Below, piece after piece: positions 18,216-25,393 of a DNA stretch of 64,000 bases. This stretch comes from Flavobacteriaceae bacterium. Its GTDB lineage: Bacteria; Bacteroidota; Bacteroidia; Flavobacteriales; Flavobacteriaceae. Numbering within the stretch: position 1 is the stretch's first letter; each line of letters starts with the position of its first letter. The DNA is taken from positions 1-64,000 of the forward strand of contig CANGFO010000005.1 in the NCBI GenBank assembly GCA_947453195.1. The letters are read 5' to 3'. A model generated the notes under the pieces. That model was given only the letters and a program-made list of their open reading frames with translations, did not search any database and was not told where the DNA came from. A program made the position numbers and the translations under genes.

Positions 18216-18800
18216 ATGGCTACTACTCAAATTCCTGATGCTTTATTGGTAAAGAATTATATAGATGGCGACGAGAACGCTTTGTCTATATTGATTAAGA
18301 AACATCAATCTAAAATTTATGGATTTATCTATTCCAAAATGCCAGATCGCGATGTAGCTGATGATATTTTTCAAGATACTTTTATTAAGGTAATCAAAAC
18401 TTTAAAATCGAATTCATATAATGAAGAAGGAAAGTTTTTACCTTGGGTTATGCGAATTGCTCATAACTTAATTGTAGATCAGTATAGAAAAAACAAAAAG
18501 ATGCCTATGCTTCGTGAAACCGAAGAATTTTCAATCTTTTCAATTCTTTCTGACACTTCATTAAACGTTGAAGGCAGAATTATCACCGATGCTATAGAAA
18601 AAGATTTGCAAAAAATTATTCAAGAACTTCCAAGTGATCAAAAAGATGTGTTAGAGATGCGCATCTATCAAGACTTGAGTTTTAATGAAATTGCAGAGCT
18701 AACCGGAGTAAGTATAAATACTGCTTTAGGGAGAATGCGTTATGCCTTGATGAACTTGAGAAAAATCATTGAAAAAAATAATATTATTTTAACTAATTAA
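18216..18800 (+). CDS. ECF-type RNA polymerase sigma factor
   Basis: A 194-residue sigma-70 family protein with regions 2 and 4 only. Region 2 contains DRDVADDIFQDTFIKVIKTL and the promoter-opening stretch FLPWVMRIAHNLIVDQYRKNKK. Region 4 is LPSDQKDVLEMRIYQDLSFNEIAELTGVSINTALGRMRYALMNLRK, a clear HTH. It carries its own promoter and a leader of about 90 bases, so it is separate from the glucanase gene upstream. No anti-sigma factor of the FecR type and no TonB receptor sits next to it. Only a 47-residue ORF follows. It may control a global or stress function rather than the glycan locus. The regulon is unknown. Confidence 0.9.
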   Translation: MATTQIPDALLVKNYIDGDENALSILIKKHQSKIYGFIYSKMPDRDVADDIFQDTFIKVIKTLKSNSYNEEGKFLPWVMRIAHNLIVDQYRKNKKMPMLRETEEFSIFSILSDTSLNVEGRIITDAIEKDLQKIIQELPSDQKDVLEMRIYQDLSFNEIAELTGVSINTALGRMRYALMNLRKIIEKNNIILTN

Positions 18801-18848
18801 ACAATATTTCGTTTGCTATATCGTTATAGAATAAACTTAAATATTTCT

Positions 18849-18992
18849 ATGGCGAAACTTTACTCTAAAAAAGCATTAGCAAACAACAAAATGGCACCTA
18901 AAAAAGAAACTATTAGTTTTATACTTAACTATTCAAAAGCATTGAATATCGTTAAAATTGGTAACCACAACTTTGAAGTTATTGCTAATTAA
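18849..18992 (+). CDS. 47-aa basic microprotein downstream of the sigma factor
   Basis: An ORF too short for the supplied track: ATG at 18849, TAA at 18990, starting 48 bases after the sigma-factor stop and just before a terminator. It encodes MAKLYSKKALAN...ETISFILNYSKALNIVKIGN...EVIAN. The N-terminal half is lysine-rich and basic, and the C-terminal half could form a helix and strand. I believe similar small ORFs follow this sigma gene in other flavobacteria, but I cannot check that here. Position suggests co-transcription with the sigma factor. Function is unknown. Confidence 0.6.
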   Translation: MAKLYSKKALANNKMAPKKETISFILNYSKALNIVKIGNHNFEVIAN

Positions 18993-18998
18993 AAAAAA

Positions 18999-19029
18999 TA
19001 TCCCGTGTATTAGCGGGATATTTTTTTTT
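18999..19029. terminator. Bidirectional terminator overlapping the nth 3' end
   Basis: TATCCCG / CGGGATA stem with an 8-base loop, an A-run on the left and a T-run on the right, so it can work on both strands. The nth stop codon (19010-19012) lies inside the loop and its last codons form one arm. Confidence 0.8.
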
Positions 19030-19669
19030 CTATTTCTTTGATAATTGATTTTCTTCCAATTGTTTTGGTAATAAAATCCTTGTCTAAATCCCAGCCTCTA
19101 GCTGGAGAATATTCTCTGCCATACCAAATTATTTGGAGGTGTAAATCATTCCATAAATCTTTTGGAAATAGTGCTTTGGCATCTTTTTCAGTTTGAATTA
19201 CATTTTTCCCATTACTCAATCCCCATCGGTACATTAACCGATGAATGTGGGTATCTACAGGAAAAGCGGGTACTCCAAATGCCTGACTCATAACCACACT
19301 TGCGGTTTTATGACCCACGGCCGGTAGCGATTCTAAAGCTTCAAAACTTTGCGGTACTTCTCCATTATATTGATCAAGAAGTATATGGGATAATCCATGG
19401 ATGCCTTTCGATTTCATTGGAGATAAACCACAAGGACGAATAATTTCTTTAATTTCTTCTACGGTCATTTTGATCATATCCTTTGGATTATCAGCTTTTG
19501 CAAATAAAAGAGGTGTGATTTGATTGACTCTAACATCGGTGCATTGCGCAGAAAGTAATACCGCAATAAGCAACGTGTATGGATCTTTGTGATCTAATGG
19601 AATAGGGATGCTTGGATAAATTTCTTTTAACGAATTTATAACAAATGTTGCACGCTCTTTTTTGGTCAT
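19010..19669 (-). CDS. nth: Endonuclease III-like DNA glycosylase/AP lyase lacking the Fe-S cluster cysteines
   Basis: A 219-residue HhH-GPD protein. The helix-hairpin-helix and catalytic lysine are in LPAVGHKTASVV (K121), and the catalytic aspartate is in FPVDTHIHRL (D139), matching K120/D138 of E. coli Nth. It would remove oxidised pyrimidines and nick abasic sites. The C-terminal C-X6-C-X2-C-X5-C loop that holds a [4Fe-4S] cluster in E. coli is replaced by WYGREYSPARGWDLDKDFITKT, which has no cysteine. Single gene on the minus strand, convergent with the sigma factor unit. Confidence 0.9.
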   Translation of the reverse strand: MTKKERATFVINSLKEIYPSIPIPLDHKDPYTLLIAVLLSAQCTDVRVNQITPLLFAKADNPKDMIKMTVEEIKEIIRPCGLSPMKSKGIHGLSHILLDQYNGEVPQSFEALESLPAVGHKTASVVMSQAFGVPAFPVDTHIHRLMYRWGLSNGKNVIQTEKDAKALFPKDLWNDLHLQIIWYGREYSPARGWDLDKDFITKTIGRKSIIKEIEKKISR

Positions 19670-19676
19670 TAATGGT

Positions 19677-19684
19677 TAAATTTG
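19677..19684 (+). promoter_or_regulatory. Candidate -7 element for bcp
   Basis: TAAATTTG matches TAnnTTTG about 52 bases before the bcp start. No TTTG at the usual -33 distance was found. Confidence 0.3.
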
Positions 19685-19736
19685 AATTGTAAATTAAATC
19701 AATTTAGCCGACAATCACAATAAATAAATTAGATCC

Positions 19737-20195
19737 ATGACAACATTAAAAAAAGGTGATAAAGCGCCAAATTTTTCAGGTAAAGACCAAAATGGAACTC
19801 CACATTCTTTAGCTGATTACCAAGGGAAAAAACTAGTTATTTTCTTTTATCCAAAAGCAAATACTCCAGGTTGTACGGCCGAAGCTTGTGATTTGAGAGA
19901 TAACTTTGACCGATTTGAATCTAATAACTATGCTTTACTTGGGGTAAGTGCCGATTCACAAAACGCCCAATTAAAATTTAAAGAAAAATTCAATTTCCCT
20001 TTTCCTTTATTAGCGGATGAAGATAAATCGGTGATTAAAGCATTTGGTGTTTGGGGACCAAAAAAATTCATGGGAAAAGAGTACGATGGCATCCATAGAA
20101 CAACTTTTGTTATTAACGAAAATGGAATTATTGAAGACGTAATTTCTGAAGTTAAAACTAAAGTTCACGCAGCTCAAATATTAGGCGAATCGTAA
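19737..20195 (+). CDS. bcp: Thioredoxin-dependent thiol peroxidase (BCP/PrxQ)
   Basis: A 152-residue peroxiredoxin of the BCP/PrxQ group, usual length. PKANTPGCTAEACDLRD contains the peroxidatic cysteine C46 and the resolving cysteine C51 five residues later, as expected of the alpha-helical two-cysteine type. It reduces hydrogen peroxide and organic hydroperoxides using thioredoxin in the cytoplasm. It is divergent from nth, a DNA repair gene, and its last 15 bases overlap tail-to-tail with the AraC-type gene. Confidence 0.92.
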   Translation: MTTLKKGDKAPNFSGKDQNGTPHSLADYQGKKLVIFFYPKANTPGCTAEACDLRDNFDRFESNNYALLGVSADSQNAQLKFKEKFNFPFPLLADEDKSVIKAFGVWGPKKFMGKEYDGIHRTTFVINENGIIEDVISEVKTKVHAAQILGES

Positions 20196-20771
20196 ATTAT
20201 TTAATTCTATTTTTTCCAAAAAAACTCGATTTTTAAAAGTTTTAGCTTTTTTGAAATGAGTGGGTGTAATTCCTGTAATTTGTTTGAATTGATTGGATAA
20301 ATGAGCTACACTACTGTATTGTAATTGGTGGGTAATTTCATTTAATGTTAATTCATCATACAATATGAGTTCTTTGGCTTTTTCTATTTTATGTAATACT
20401 ATAAAATGTTGAATGGTCATTCCGGTTACCTCCTTAAATAAATTGGATAAATAAGTATAATTAAGATTTAATTTTTTACTCAAGTAAATGGATAATTTTA
20501 CTCTAGGTAGCTCGTTGCTGTAATGCACCATTTCAATAATGCAATTTTTTATTTTTTCAACTGTTGTTGATTTTTTCTCTTGCATTAATTCCAATCCACA
20601 ATCTGAAAGAATAGCTACTAGCGCCTCTTTTTTTGATTCAAATAATTCGGATTCAAGTAATTCTACTTCACCTAAATTGACTTGTTTGTAAGGAATCCCC
20701 GTGGTGTTTAGTGCTTCTTTAACTACTTTAATGCATCTTAAAGAAACCATGTGTTTAATATGAATTATCAT
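20181..20771 (-). CDS. AraC-family transcriptional regulator
   Basis: The track start at 20834 is less likely. ATG 20771 gives MIIHIKHMVSLRCIKVVKEAL, an N-terminal stretch of about 80 residues resembling a small ferredoxin-like or HMA-type fold. The C-terminal 95 or so residues are an AraC/XylS double HTH (LNYTYLSNLFKEVTGMTIQHFIVLHKIEKAKELI and LNEITHQLQYSSVAHLSNQFKQITGITPTHFKK). The usual sugar-binding cupin is absent. Its ligand is unknown. The 3' end overlaps bcp by 15 bases on the other strand, which may matter for antisense transcription but does not prove joint regulation. Confidence 0.82.
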   Translation of the reverse strand: MIIHIKHMVSLRCIKVVKEALNTTGIPYKQVNLGEVELLESELFESKKEALVAILSDCGLELMQEKKSTTVEKIKNCIIEMVHYSNELPRVKLSIYLSKKLNLNYTYLSNLFKEVTGMTIQHFIVLHKIEKAKELILYDELTLNEITHQLQYSSVAHLSNQFKQITGITPTHFKKAKTFKNRVFLEKIELNNLRFA

Positions 20772-20986
20772 ATAATAATTTGAATTAGCTAATTTGTTAA
20801 ATACAAAATGCAACAGAATTCTGTTCTGATACAAGCCAATTGAAATAGTAGGGGTAGTTTAATTTGGTTCTTCGAGGGCTGAAGTAATAACTATAATGAT
20901 AGTTAAATAGTTTTATAAAATTAATAATTAATATTGAATTGTACAAACTGAATTTATAATAATTAGGAATTAACTTATAAAATAAA

Positions 20987-21014
20987 AAAAGCCTCAATTA
21001 ATATTGAGGCTTTT
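20987..21014 (-). terminator. Terminator after the unknown 490-aa gene
   Basis: AAAAGCCTCAAT / ATTGAGGCTTTT stem with an A-run on the plus side (U-run for the minus transcript). It lies immediately downstream of the stop at 21018. Confidence 0.8.
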
Positions 21015-21017
21015 GAT

Positions 21018-22490
21018 TTATGCATTGGCTACATCTTCTAGTACTTTATTAGGATCGTACCCAAATAATTTATGCTGTTTAATCAACTCGGCAGTTCCAG
21101 GAGGCAGTAATCTTTCCCAGCCTGTTGTGCCAGAACTAATCATTTTTAATACTTCTCGAGAAAAGATTTTTAAATTTTCTTTATCATAATCAGTTACGTC
21201 AATAACTTTTCCATTGTAGGCAAAGAATTTATATAATTCTTTCATTCTTGGATGTACTTTTAAGTTTTGAGAGGTAATTACTTCTCCGTCCTCAAGCATA
21301 GGGTATAGGTAAACTTTTAAATCTCTGTAAAATAATTTTCCAAATGCTTCCAATATACCTCCACTTAAGTGACGGTAGTATTTTTCATCAAAAATATCTA
21401 CTAAGTTATTTACACCCATTACCAATCCCATTCGGGCTTTAGTGTAACTTGAGAAATATTCAACCACTTTATAATATTCTTGAAAGTTGGATATCATTAC
21501 CGTTTGGCCAAGTGAACAAAGTAATTCGGCTCGATCCATGAAATCTCTTTCGTCAATTTCGCCTTCTGAACGTAAATTGGATAAAGTGATTTCAAAAATC
21601 ACAAAAGTATTTTCTTTCTCAACTTTATTTTCTTTAGTAAACATTTCCAGTGAGAGATTCAACATGTCCATATTTACTTTCGTAACCGGACGGAAGCTTC
21701 CTCTTAAAGCTAAGATGTTCTTTTTATATAAAACTGCTGCCGGTAAAATATTGTGTCCATCTGGGCTAAACATTACGGCGTCGGTCATTCCATTTTTAAC
21801 TAATTGCAAACTCATTAATCGGTTGTCTACATTAGCAAAACGAGGGCCAGAAAAGTTGATGGTGTCTATTTCTAATTGGTCTTTTTCTAAGTGATCGTAT
21901 AGGTAACGAAGTAATTTTTTAGGATCATTGTATTTATAAAATGCACCATAAATTAGGTTTACGCCAAGAATACCAAGGGTTTCCTGTTGTAAACGAGCAT
22001 CGGTTTCTTTAAAACGAATGTGAAGAATAATTTCATTGTAATCTTCTTCAGGCTCTAATTGGTATTTAATTCCAACCCATCCGTGGCCTTTAAACTGCTT
22101 TGCAAAATCAATTGTTGCAACGGTATTAGCGTAACTAAAAAATAATTTATTTGGATGTTTTGCTCGGTCTAATCTTTTTTCAATTAAATCAACTTCATGA
22201 GAAAGCATTCTAGTTAGTCTACTTTCAGTAACATAACGGCCATCCGTTTCTACTCCATAAATAGCATCACTAAAATCCTTATCGTAAGCAGACATAGCTT
22301 TTGCAATAGTTCCAGAAGATCCACCTGCTCTAAAAAAATGACGAACGGTTTCTTGCCCAGCACCAATTTCTGCGAAAGTTCCGTAGATGTTTTCGTTCAA
22401 ATTTATGCGTAAAGCCTTGTCTTTAATTGAGGGTATTTGCTCAATTACTTTATCTCCTTTTAATTTTATGTCTAATCCGGAATTTCCCAT
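21018..22490 (-). CDS. Conserved protein of unknown function (about 490 aa)
   Basis: The track start at 22511 is a TTG. ATG 22490 (MGNSGLDIKLKG) is the better start. The protein is soluble, without a signal peptide or membrane helix. It begins ALRINLNENIYGTFAEIGAGQETVRHFFRAGGSSGTIAKAMSAYDK and has an acidic, mixed alpha/beta composition. I recognise it as a conserved Bacteroidota protein that databases have sometimes labelled TonB-dependent receptor or nicotinate-nucleotide adenylyltransferase. Neither label is supported by the sequence: there is no plug or barrel and no HxGH nucleotidyltransferase motif. It is a single gene with its own terminator, divergent from the MBL-fold gene. Confidence 0.85.
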   Translation of the reverse strand: MGNSGLDIKLKGDKVIEQIPSIKDKALRINLNENIYGTFAEIGAGQETVRHFFRAGGSSGTIAKAMSAYDKDFSDAIYGVETDGRYVTESRLTRMLSHEVDLIEKRLDRAKHPNKLFFSYANTVATIDFAKQFKGHGWVGIKYQLEPEEDYNEIILHIRFKETDARLQQETLGILGVNLIYGAFYKYNDPKKLLRYLYDHLEKDQLEIDTINFSGPRFANVDNRLMSLQLVKNGMTDAVMFSPDGHNILPAAVLYKKNILALRGSFRPVTKVNMDMLNLSLEMFTKENKVEKENTFVIFEITLSNLRSEGEIDERDFMDRAELLCSLGQTVMISNFQEYYKVVEYFSSYTKARMGLVMGVNNLVDIFDEKYYRHLSGGILEAFGKLFYRDLKVYLYPMLEDGEVITSQNLKVHPRMKELYKFFAYNGKVIDVTDYDKENLKIFSREVLKMISSGTTGWERLLPPGTAELIKQHKLFGYDPNKVLEDVANA

Positions 22491-22550
22491 AATCAAATTA
22501 ATAGGAAGCAAAGTTAGTAAAATTGGTGTTTTATAAAAGGATAATTAATG

Positions 22551-22558
22551 TAATTTTG
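22551..22558 (+). promoter_or_regulatory. Candidate -7 element for the MBL-fold gene
   Basis: TAATTTTG matches TAnnTTTG exactly. A TTG lies 25 bases upstream, slightly farther than usual. The leader would be about 45 bases. Confidence 0.35.
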
Positions 22559-22610
22559 TATTTAATTAACGAAGATTTAATTTTTTGTTTTAATTCCCAA
22601 ATTAATACTG

Positions 22611-23375
22611 ATGAAGGTTTATTTTTTAGGTACTGGTACATCTCAAGGTATTCCTGTAATTGGAAGCGATCACGAGGTTTGTAAAAGCCAAAATCCAAAA
22701 GATAAAAGGCTTCGAGTTTCCGTTTGGGTGCATACCGAAAACACCTCTATTGTAGTTGATTGTGGTCCCGATTTTAGACAGCAAATGCTTACATCTAAAT
22801 GCAGTAAAGTAGATGCAATATTGTTTACCCATGAACATGCAGACCATACCGCTGGGATTGATGATATAAGGCCTTTTAATTTTAGGCACGGAGAGATTCC
22901 AATTTATGCCCATTCACGTGTGATTGAAAATTTGAAAAAACGATTTGATTATGTTTTTGAAACTGAAAACCGCTATCCGGGAGCCCCTTCTGTAAAAGCA
23001 ATTGAAGTTGCAAATAATGTTCCGTTTACAGTGGGTGACATGCAAGTTGTTCCTATTAATGCCTACCACGCCAATCTTCAAGTTTTTGGTTTTAAAATGA
23101 ATGATTTTGCCTATTTAACTGATGTAAAAACTATTGAACCCGATGAAATTGAAAAAATTAAAGGCGTAAAGGTGTTGGTAATTAATGCCTTAAGAGAGGA
23201 ATCACATCACTCGCACTTTAGTTTGCAGGAAGCCTTAGATTTTGTAACTTTGGTCCAACCCGAAAAAGCATATTTAACTCATATTAGTCATTTATTAGGC
23301 TTTCATGATGAAGTTGAAGCGAAGTTGCCTTCTAATGTTTTTTTGGCTTATGATAATTTAGAAATAGCTTTATAG
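22611..23375 (+). CDS. MBL-fold metallohydrolase (PhnP-like)
   Basis: A 254-residue metallo-beta-lactamase-fold protein. The opening FLGTGTSQGIPVIGSDHEVCKS is characteristic of the PhnP-like branch. The metal motif is LFTHEHADHTAGIDDIRP, further ligands lie in VVDCGPDFRQQM, and the terminal histidine is in YLTHISHLLG. PhnP itself is a cyclic phosphodiesterase of phosphonate use. No phosphonate genes are nearby, so the substrate here is open. The small membrane-anchored gene follows 2 bases after the stop, so the two are surely co-transcribed. Confidence 0.85.
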   Translation: MKVYFLGTGTSQGIPVIGSDHEVCKSQNPKDKRLRVSVWVHTENTSIVVDCGPDFRQQMLTSKCSKVDAILFTHEHADHTAGIDDIRPFNFRHGEIPIYAHSRVIENLKKRFDYVFETENRYPGAPSVKAIEVANNVPFTVGDMQVVPINAYHANLQVFGFKMNDFAYLTDVKTIEPDEIEKIKGVKVLVINALREESHHSHFSLQEALDFVTLVQPEKAYLTHISHLLGFHDEVEAKLPSNVFLAYDNLEIAL

Positions 23376-23377
23376 CA

Positions 23378-23869
23378 ATGAAAAGACAATTATATTTATA
23401 CTTATTTATTTTAACGGCATTAGTTGCTGCTTTCACCTATATGTATTATTCGAAAGCGCTTTCTTTTGAAATGAAAAAAAATGAAAGTGAAATAAAGTAT
23501 TATAAAGACAGCATTGCCGGGATTACCAATAAATTATTTGAAGCAGATCATTTTTCATTAGAGAACAATGATTTTGCTAAAGAATATTTCGTGGATTATG
23601 ATGTGCAAAAGTTGATGCCCCAAATAAAAGAGGCATTATTAGCTTATAATGATGATCCAAAAGGAAACAGCTACACAGGTCAAGAAAAATTAGGTGACCA
23701 AAAATTCATTATCAATAAAATAAAAATCTTAAACCACCGTTGGATTATTGCCGACTATAGTGACGGTCAATATTGGGGTGATGTAGTACTTAAATATTTT
23801 GTTGAAAAAGACGGAAAAATAACCTTTCAAATAATGGATACCTTTATTTATCCGAAACAAGTATACTAA
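23378..23869 (+). CDS. Membrane-anchored protein of unknown function
   Basis: A 163-residue protein with one N-terminal hydrophobic segment (LYLYLFILTALVAAFTYMYY) that acts as an anchor or uncleaved signal, so the rest is predicted to be periplasmic. A short lysine/glutamate-rich helix follows, then a small alpha/beta domain ending VEKDGKITFQIMDTFIYPKQVY. I do not recognise the family. It lies 2 bases after the MBL-fold gene, implying translational coupling and perhaps a shared process. Confidence 0.75.
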   Translation: MKRQLYLYLFILTALVAAFTYMYYSKALSFEMKKNESEIKYYKDSIAGITNKLFEADHFSLENNDFAKEYFVDYDVQKLMPQIKEALLAYNDDPKGNSYTGQEKLGDQKFIINKIKILNHRWIIADYSDGQYWGDVVLKYFVEKDGKITFQIMDTFIYPKQVY

Positions 23870-23906
23870 TAAAATAAAATTTTAAGCCCAATAAAATTTT
23901 AATCCT

Positions 23907-24389
23907 ATGAAAAACCTACTAAAACTAATTGCTATAGCTTCAATATTCATTTCATGTAAATTAAATGATACGACCGATGAAGAGGTAAAAGCACCTGTTA
24001 AAGACTCTACTATTGTTGGAGCAGATAAAGATGAAAACGGATGTTTGGCATCGGCTGGATATACTTGGTCTAAGCTGAACAAAGAATGTGTAAAAGCTTT
24101 TACAGGAATTCAGTTAAATCCTGCATCAGATGCTACAACCGAAGATGAGACTTTGTGTGCCTATGTATTATTTAATGAAGATGGTGACAAAGCCGAAATA
24201 TTTTTACCAGATGATAAATCGTTTATTGTTTCTAAAAGCGGTTCTGAAAAAGTATGGTCATTTCAAGATTACCAATTAATTGGTCAAAATGGATACCAAC
24301 TTAAAAAAGCCGGTCAAGTGGTTTTTTCTGGAGATGGTGAAATAGGGAGTAAAGTTTCCGGTTCGGATAACCCTGACGGTCAAGAATAA
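23907..24389 (+). CDS. Putative lipoprotein, function unknown
   Basis: A 160-residue protein with a lipobox-type signal (IASIFISC, Cys17). The mature part contains DENGCLASAGYTWSKLNKECVKAF, a cysteine pair pattern I associate with small flavobacterial lipoproteins, then a beta-rich stretch (AEIFLPDDKSFIVSKSGSEKVWSFQDYQL). The function cannot be assigned. It is last in the unit starting at 22611 and is followed at once by a bidirectional terminator. Confidence 0.75.
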   Translation: MKNLLKLIAIASIFISCKLNDTTDEEVKAPVKDSTIVGADKDENGCLASAGYTWSKLNKECVKAFTGIQLNPASDATTEDETLCAYVLFNEDGDKAEIFLPDDKSFIVSKSGSEKVWSFQDYQLIGQNGYQLKKAGQVVFSGDGEIGSKVSGSDNPDGQE

Positions 24390-24394
24390 AAATA

Positions 24395-24420
24395 AAAAAG
24401 TCTCAATTGAGACTTTTTTT
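24395..24420. terminator. Bidirectional terminator
   Basis: AAAAGTCTC-AATT-GAGACTTTT is a perfect inverted repeat flanked by A and T runs, between the convergent lipoprotein and esterase genes. Confidence 0.85.
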
Positions 24421-25058
24421 TATTGCTGTAACCAATTTTTGAAATCATAAAAATTCTGTGGAGCAACACCATGGCCCACAGGATATTCTTTATAAACTAT
24501 ATCTATTCCTAGTTGCGTTAAAGCAGGTGCTGCTTTTCTAGCCCAGTCTACAGGTACTACCTGGTCTACCGTACCGTGGGAAGCAAATATCTTTAGATTA
24601 CTAAAGTTATTAGTTTCAAAATTTGGCTTAACCATTTCAGTATTTAAATAGCCACTCATAGCAACCACTCGTTGAATTTTATCAGGGTAGGAGAGTGCCA
24701 CTGCGTAACTCAAGATGGTGCCTTGACTAAATCCAATTAAGGTAACATTTGAGGGATCGATAGGATAATTCGCAACTAATTCATCAATGAAATTTGCTAT
24801 TAAATCTCTAGATTGTTGTGCCTGTGGAATATCAGAAAATTTATTTTCATCGGCATCAAAATTAATTGCATACCAAGCATAACTTCCAAAGCCCATATCA
24901 TAGAGAGCTCTAGCAGAGATTACATAATATTCTTCGGGAAGTTCAGATGCAAAAGAAAATAAATCTTCTTCATTGCTTCCATATCCATGTAATAATAACA
25001 ATAATGGATTTTTATCTAATATAATTTTTGGCGCTCTAACTAAATGGTGAAGTGTCAT
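24420..25058 (-). CDS. Alpha/beta hydrolase, phospholipase/carboxylesterase type
   Basis: A 212-residue serine hydrolase. LLLLHGYGSNEEDLFSFA is the oxyanion loop, GFSQG the nucleophile elbow (serine near residue 110), ASHGTVDQVVPVDWA supplies the acid and YPVGHGVAPQ the histidine. This is the acyl-protein thioesterase/carboxylesterase family at full length. No signal peptide, so cytoplasmic. The substrate is unknown. It is the last gene of a minus-strand group with the DUF4870 protein and the dihydroorotase homologue. Confidence 0.85.
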   Translation of the reverse strand: MTLHHLVRAPKIILDKNPLLLLLHGYGSNEEDLFSFASELPEEYYVISARALYDMGFGSYAWYAINFDADENKFSDIPQAQQSRDLIANFIDELVANYPIDPSNVTLIGFSQGTILSYAVALSYPDKIQRVVAMSGYLNTEMVKPNFETNNFSNLKIFASHGTVDQVVPVDWARKAAPALTQLGIDIVYKEYPVGHGVAPQNFYDFKNWLQQ

Positions 25059-25066
25059 ATAAATAA

Positions 25067-25393
25067 TTAAAAATTACTAAACCATTTTTGGTACCATTTC
25101 CCTAGCAAAGGCAACGGAATTGTCTCTCCTTTGGCAGCGGTGAAAATTCCGTAAATGGTCAATACCGAAATGAAAATCCACATTGGTGCTGCAATCATAA
25201 TGCTTTCAAAATAGCTAATGGAAACTCCCAAAGTAATGAAAGTTAGGGTTAAACCTAATCCTTGGCGGATGTGAAAAGAAGCAAATGAATTCTTATTTTC
25301 TGAATTCATAGATATAGCAATTAGCACCCCTACAATTAAAATGTAACTTGTTATGGCTGCCGATTTTCCTTCGTCAATTGTTTTTTGATCCAT
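25067..25393 (-). CDS. DUF4870/Tic20-like small membrane protein
   Basis: A 108-residue integral membrane protein with three hydrophobic segments (ITSYILIVGVLIAISM, GLTLTFITLGVSISYF, MWIFISVLTIYGIFTA) and the FASFHIRQGLGL motif seen in DUF4870 proteins. In some genomes such proteins are named import component or Tic20-like. No role is established. Its start codon overlaps the stop of the dihydroorotase homologue by one base (TAATG), indicating coupled translation. Confidence 0.8.
   Translation of the reverse strand: MDQKTIDEGKSAAITSYILIVGVLIAISMNSENKNSFASFHIRQGLGLTLTFITLGVSISYFESIMIAAPMWIFISVLTIYGIFTAAKGETIPLPLLGKWYQKWFSNF

Noticed and set aside
21018-22490. TonB-dependent receptor or nicotinate-nucleotide adenylyltransferase
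   Set aside because: No signal peptide, plug, barrel or HxGH motif; only a conserved protein of unknown function can be claimed.
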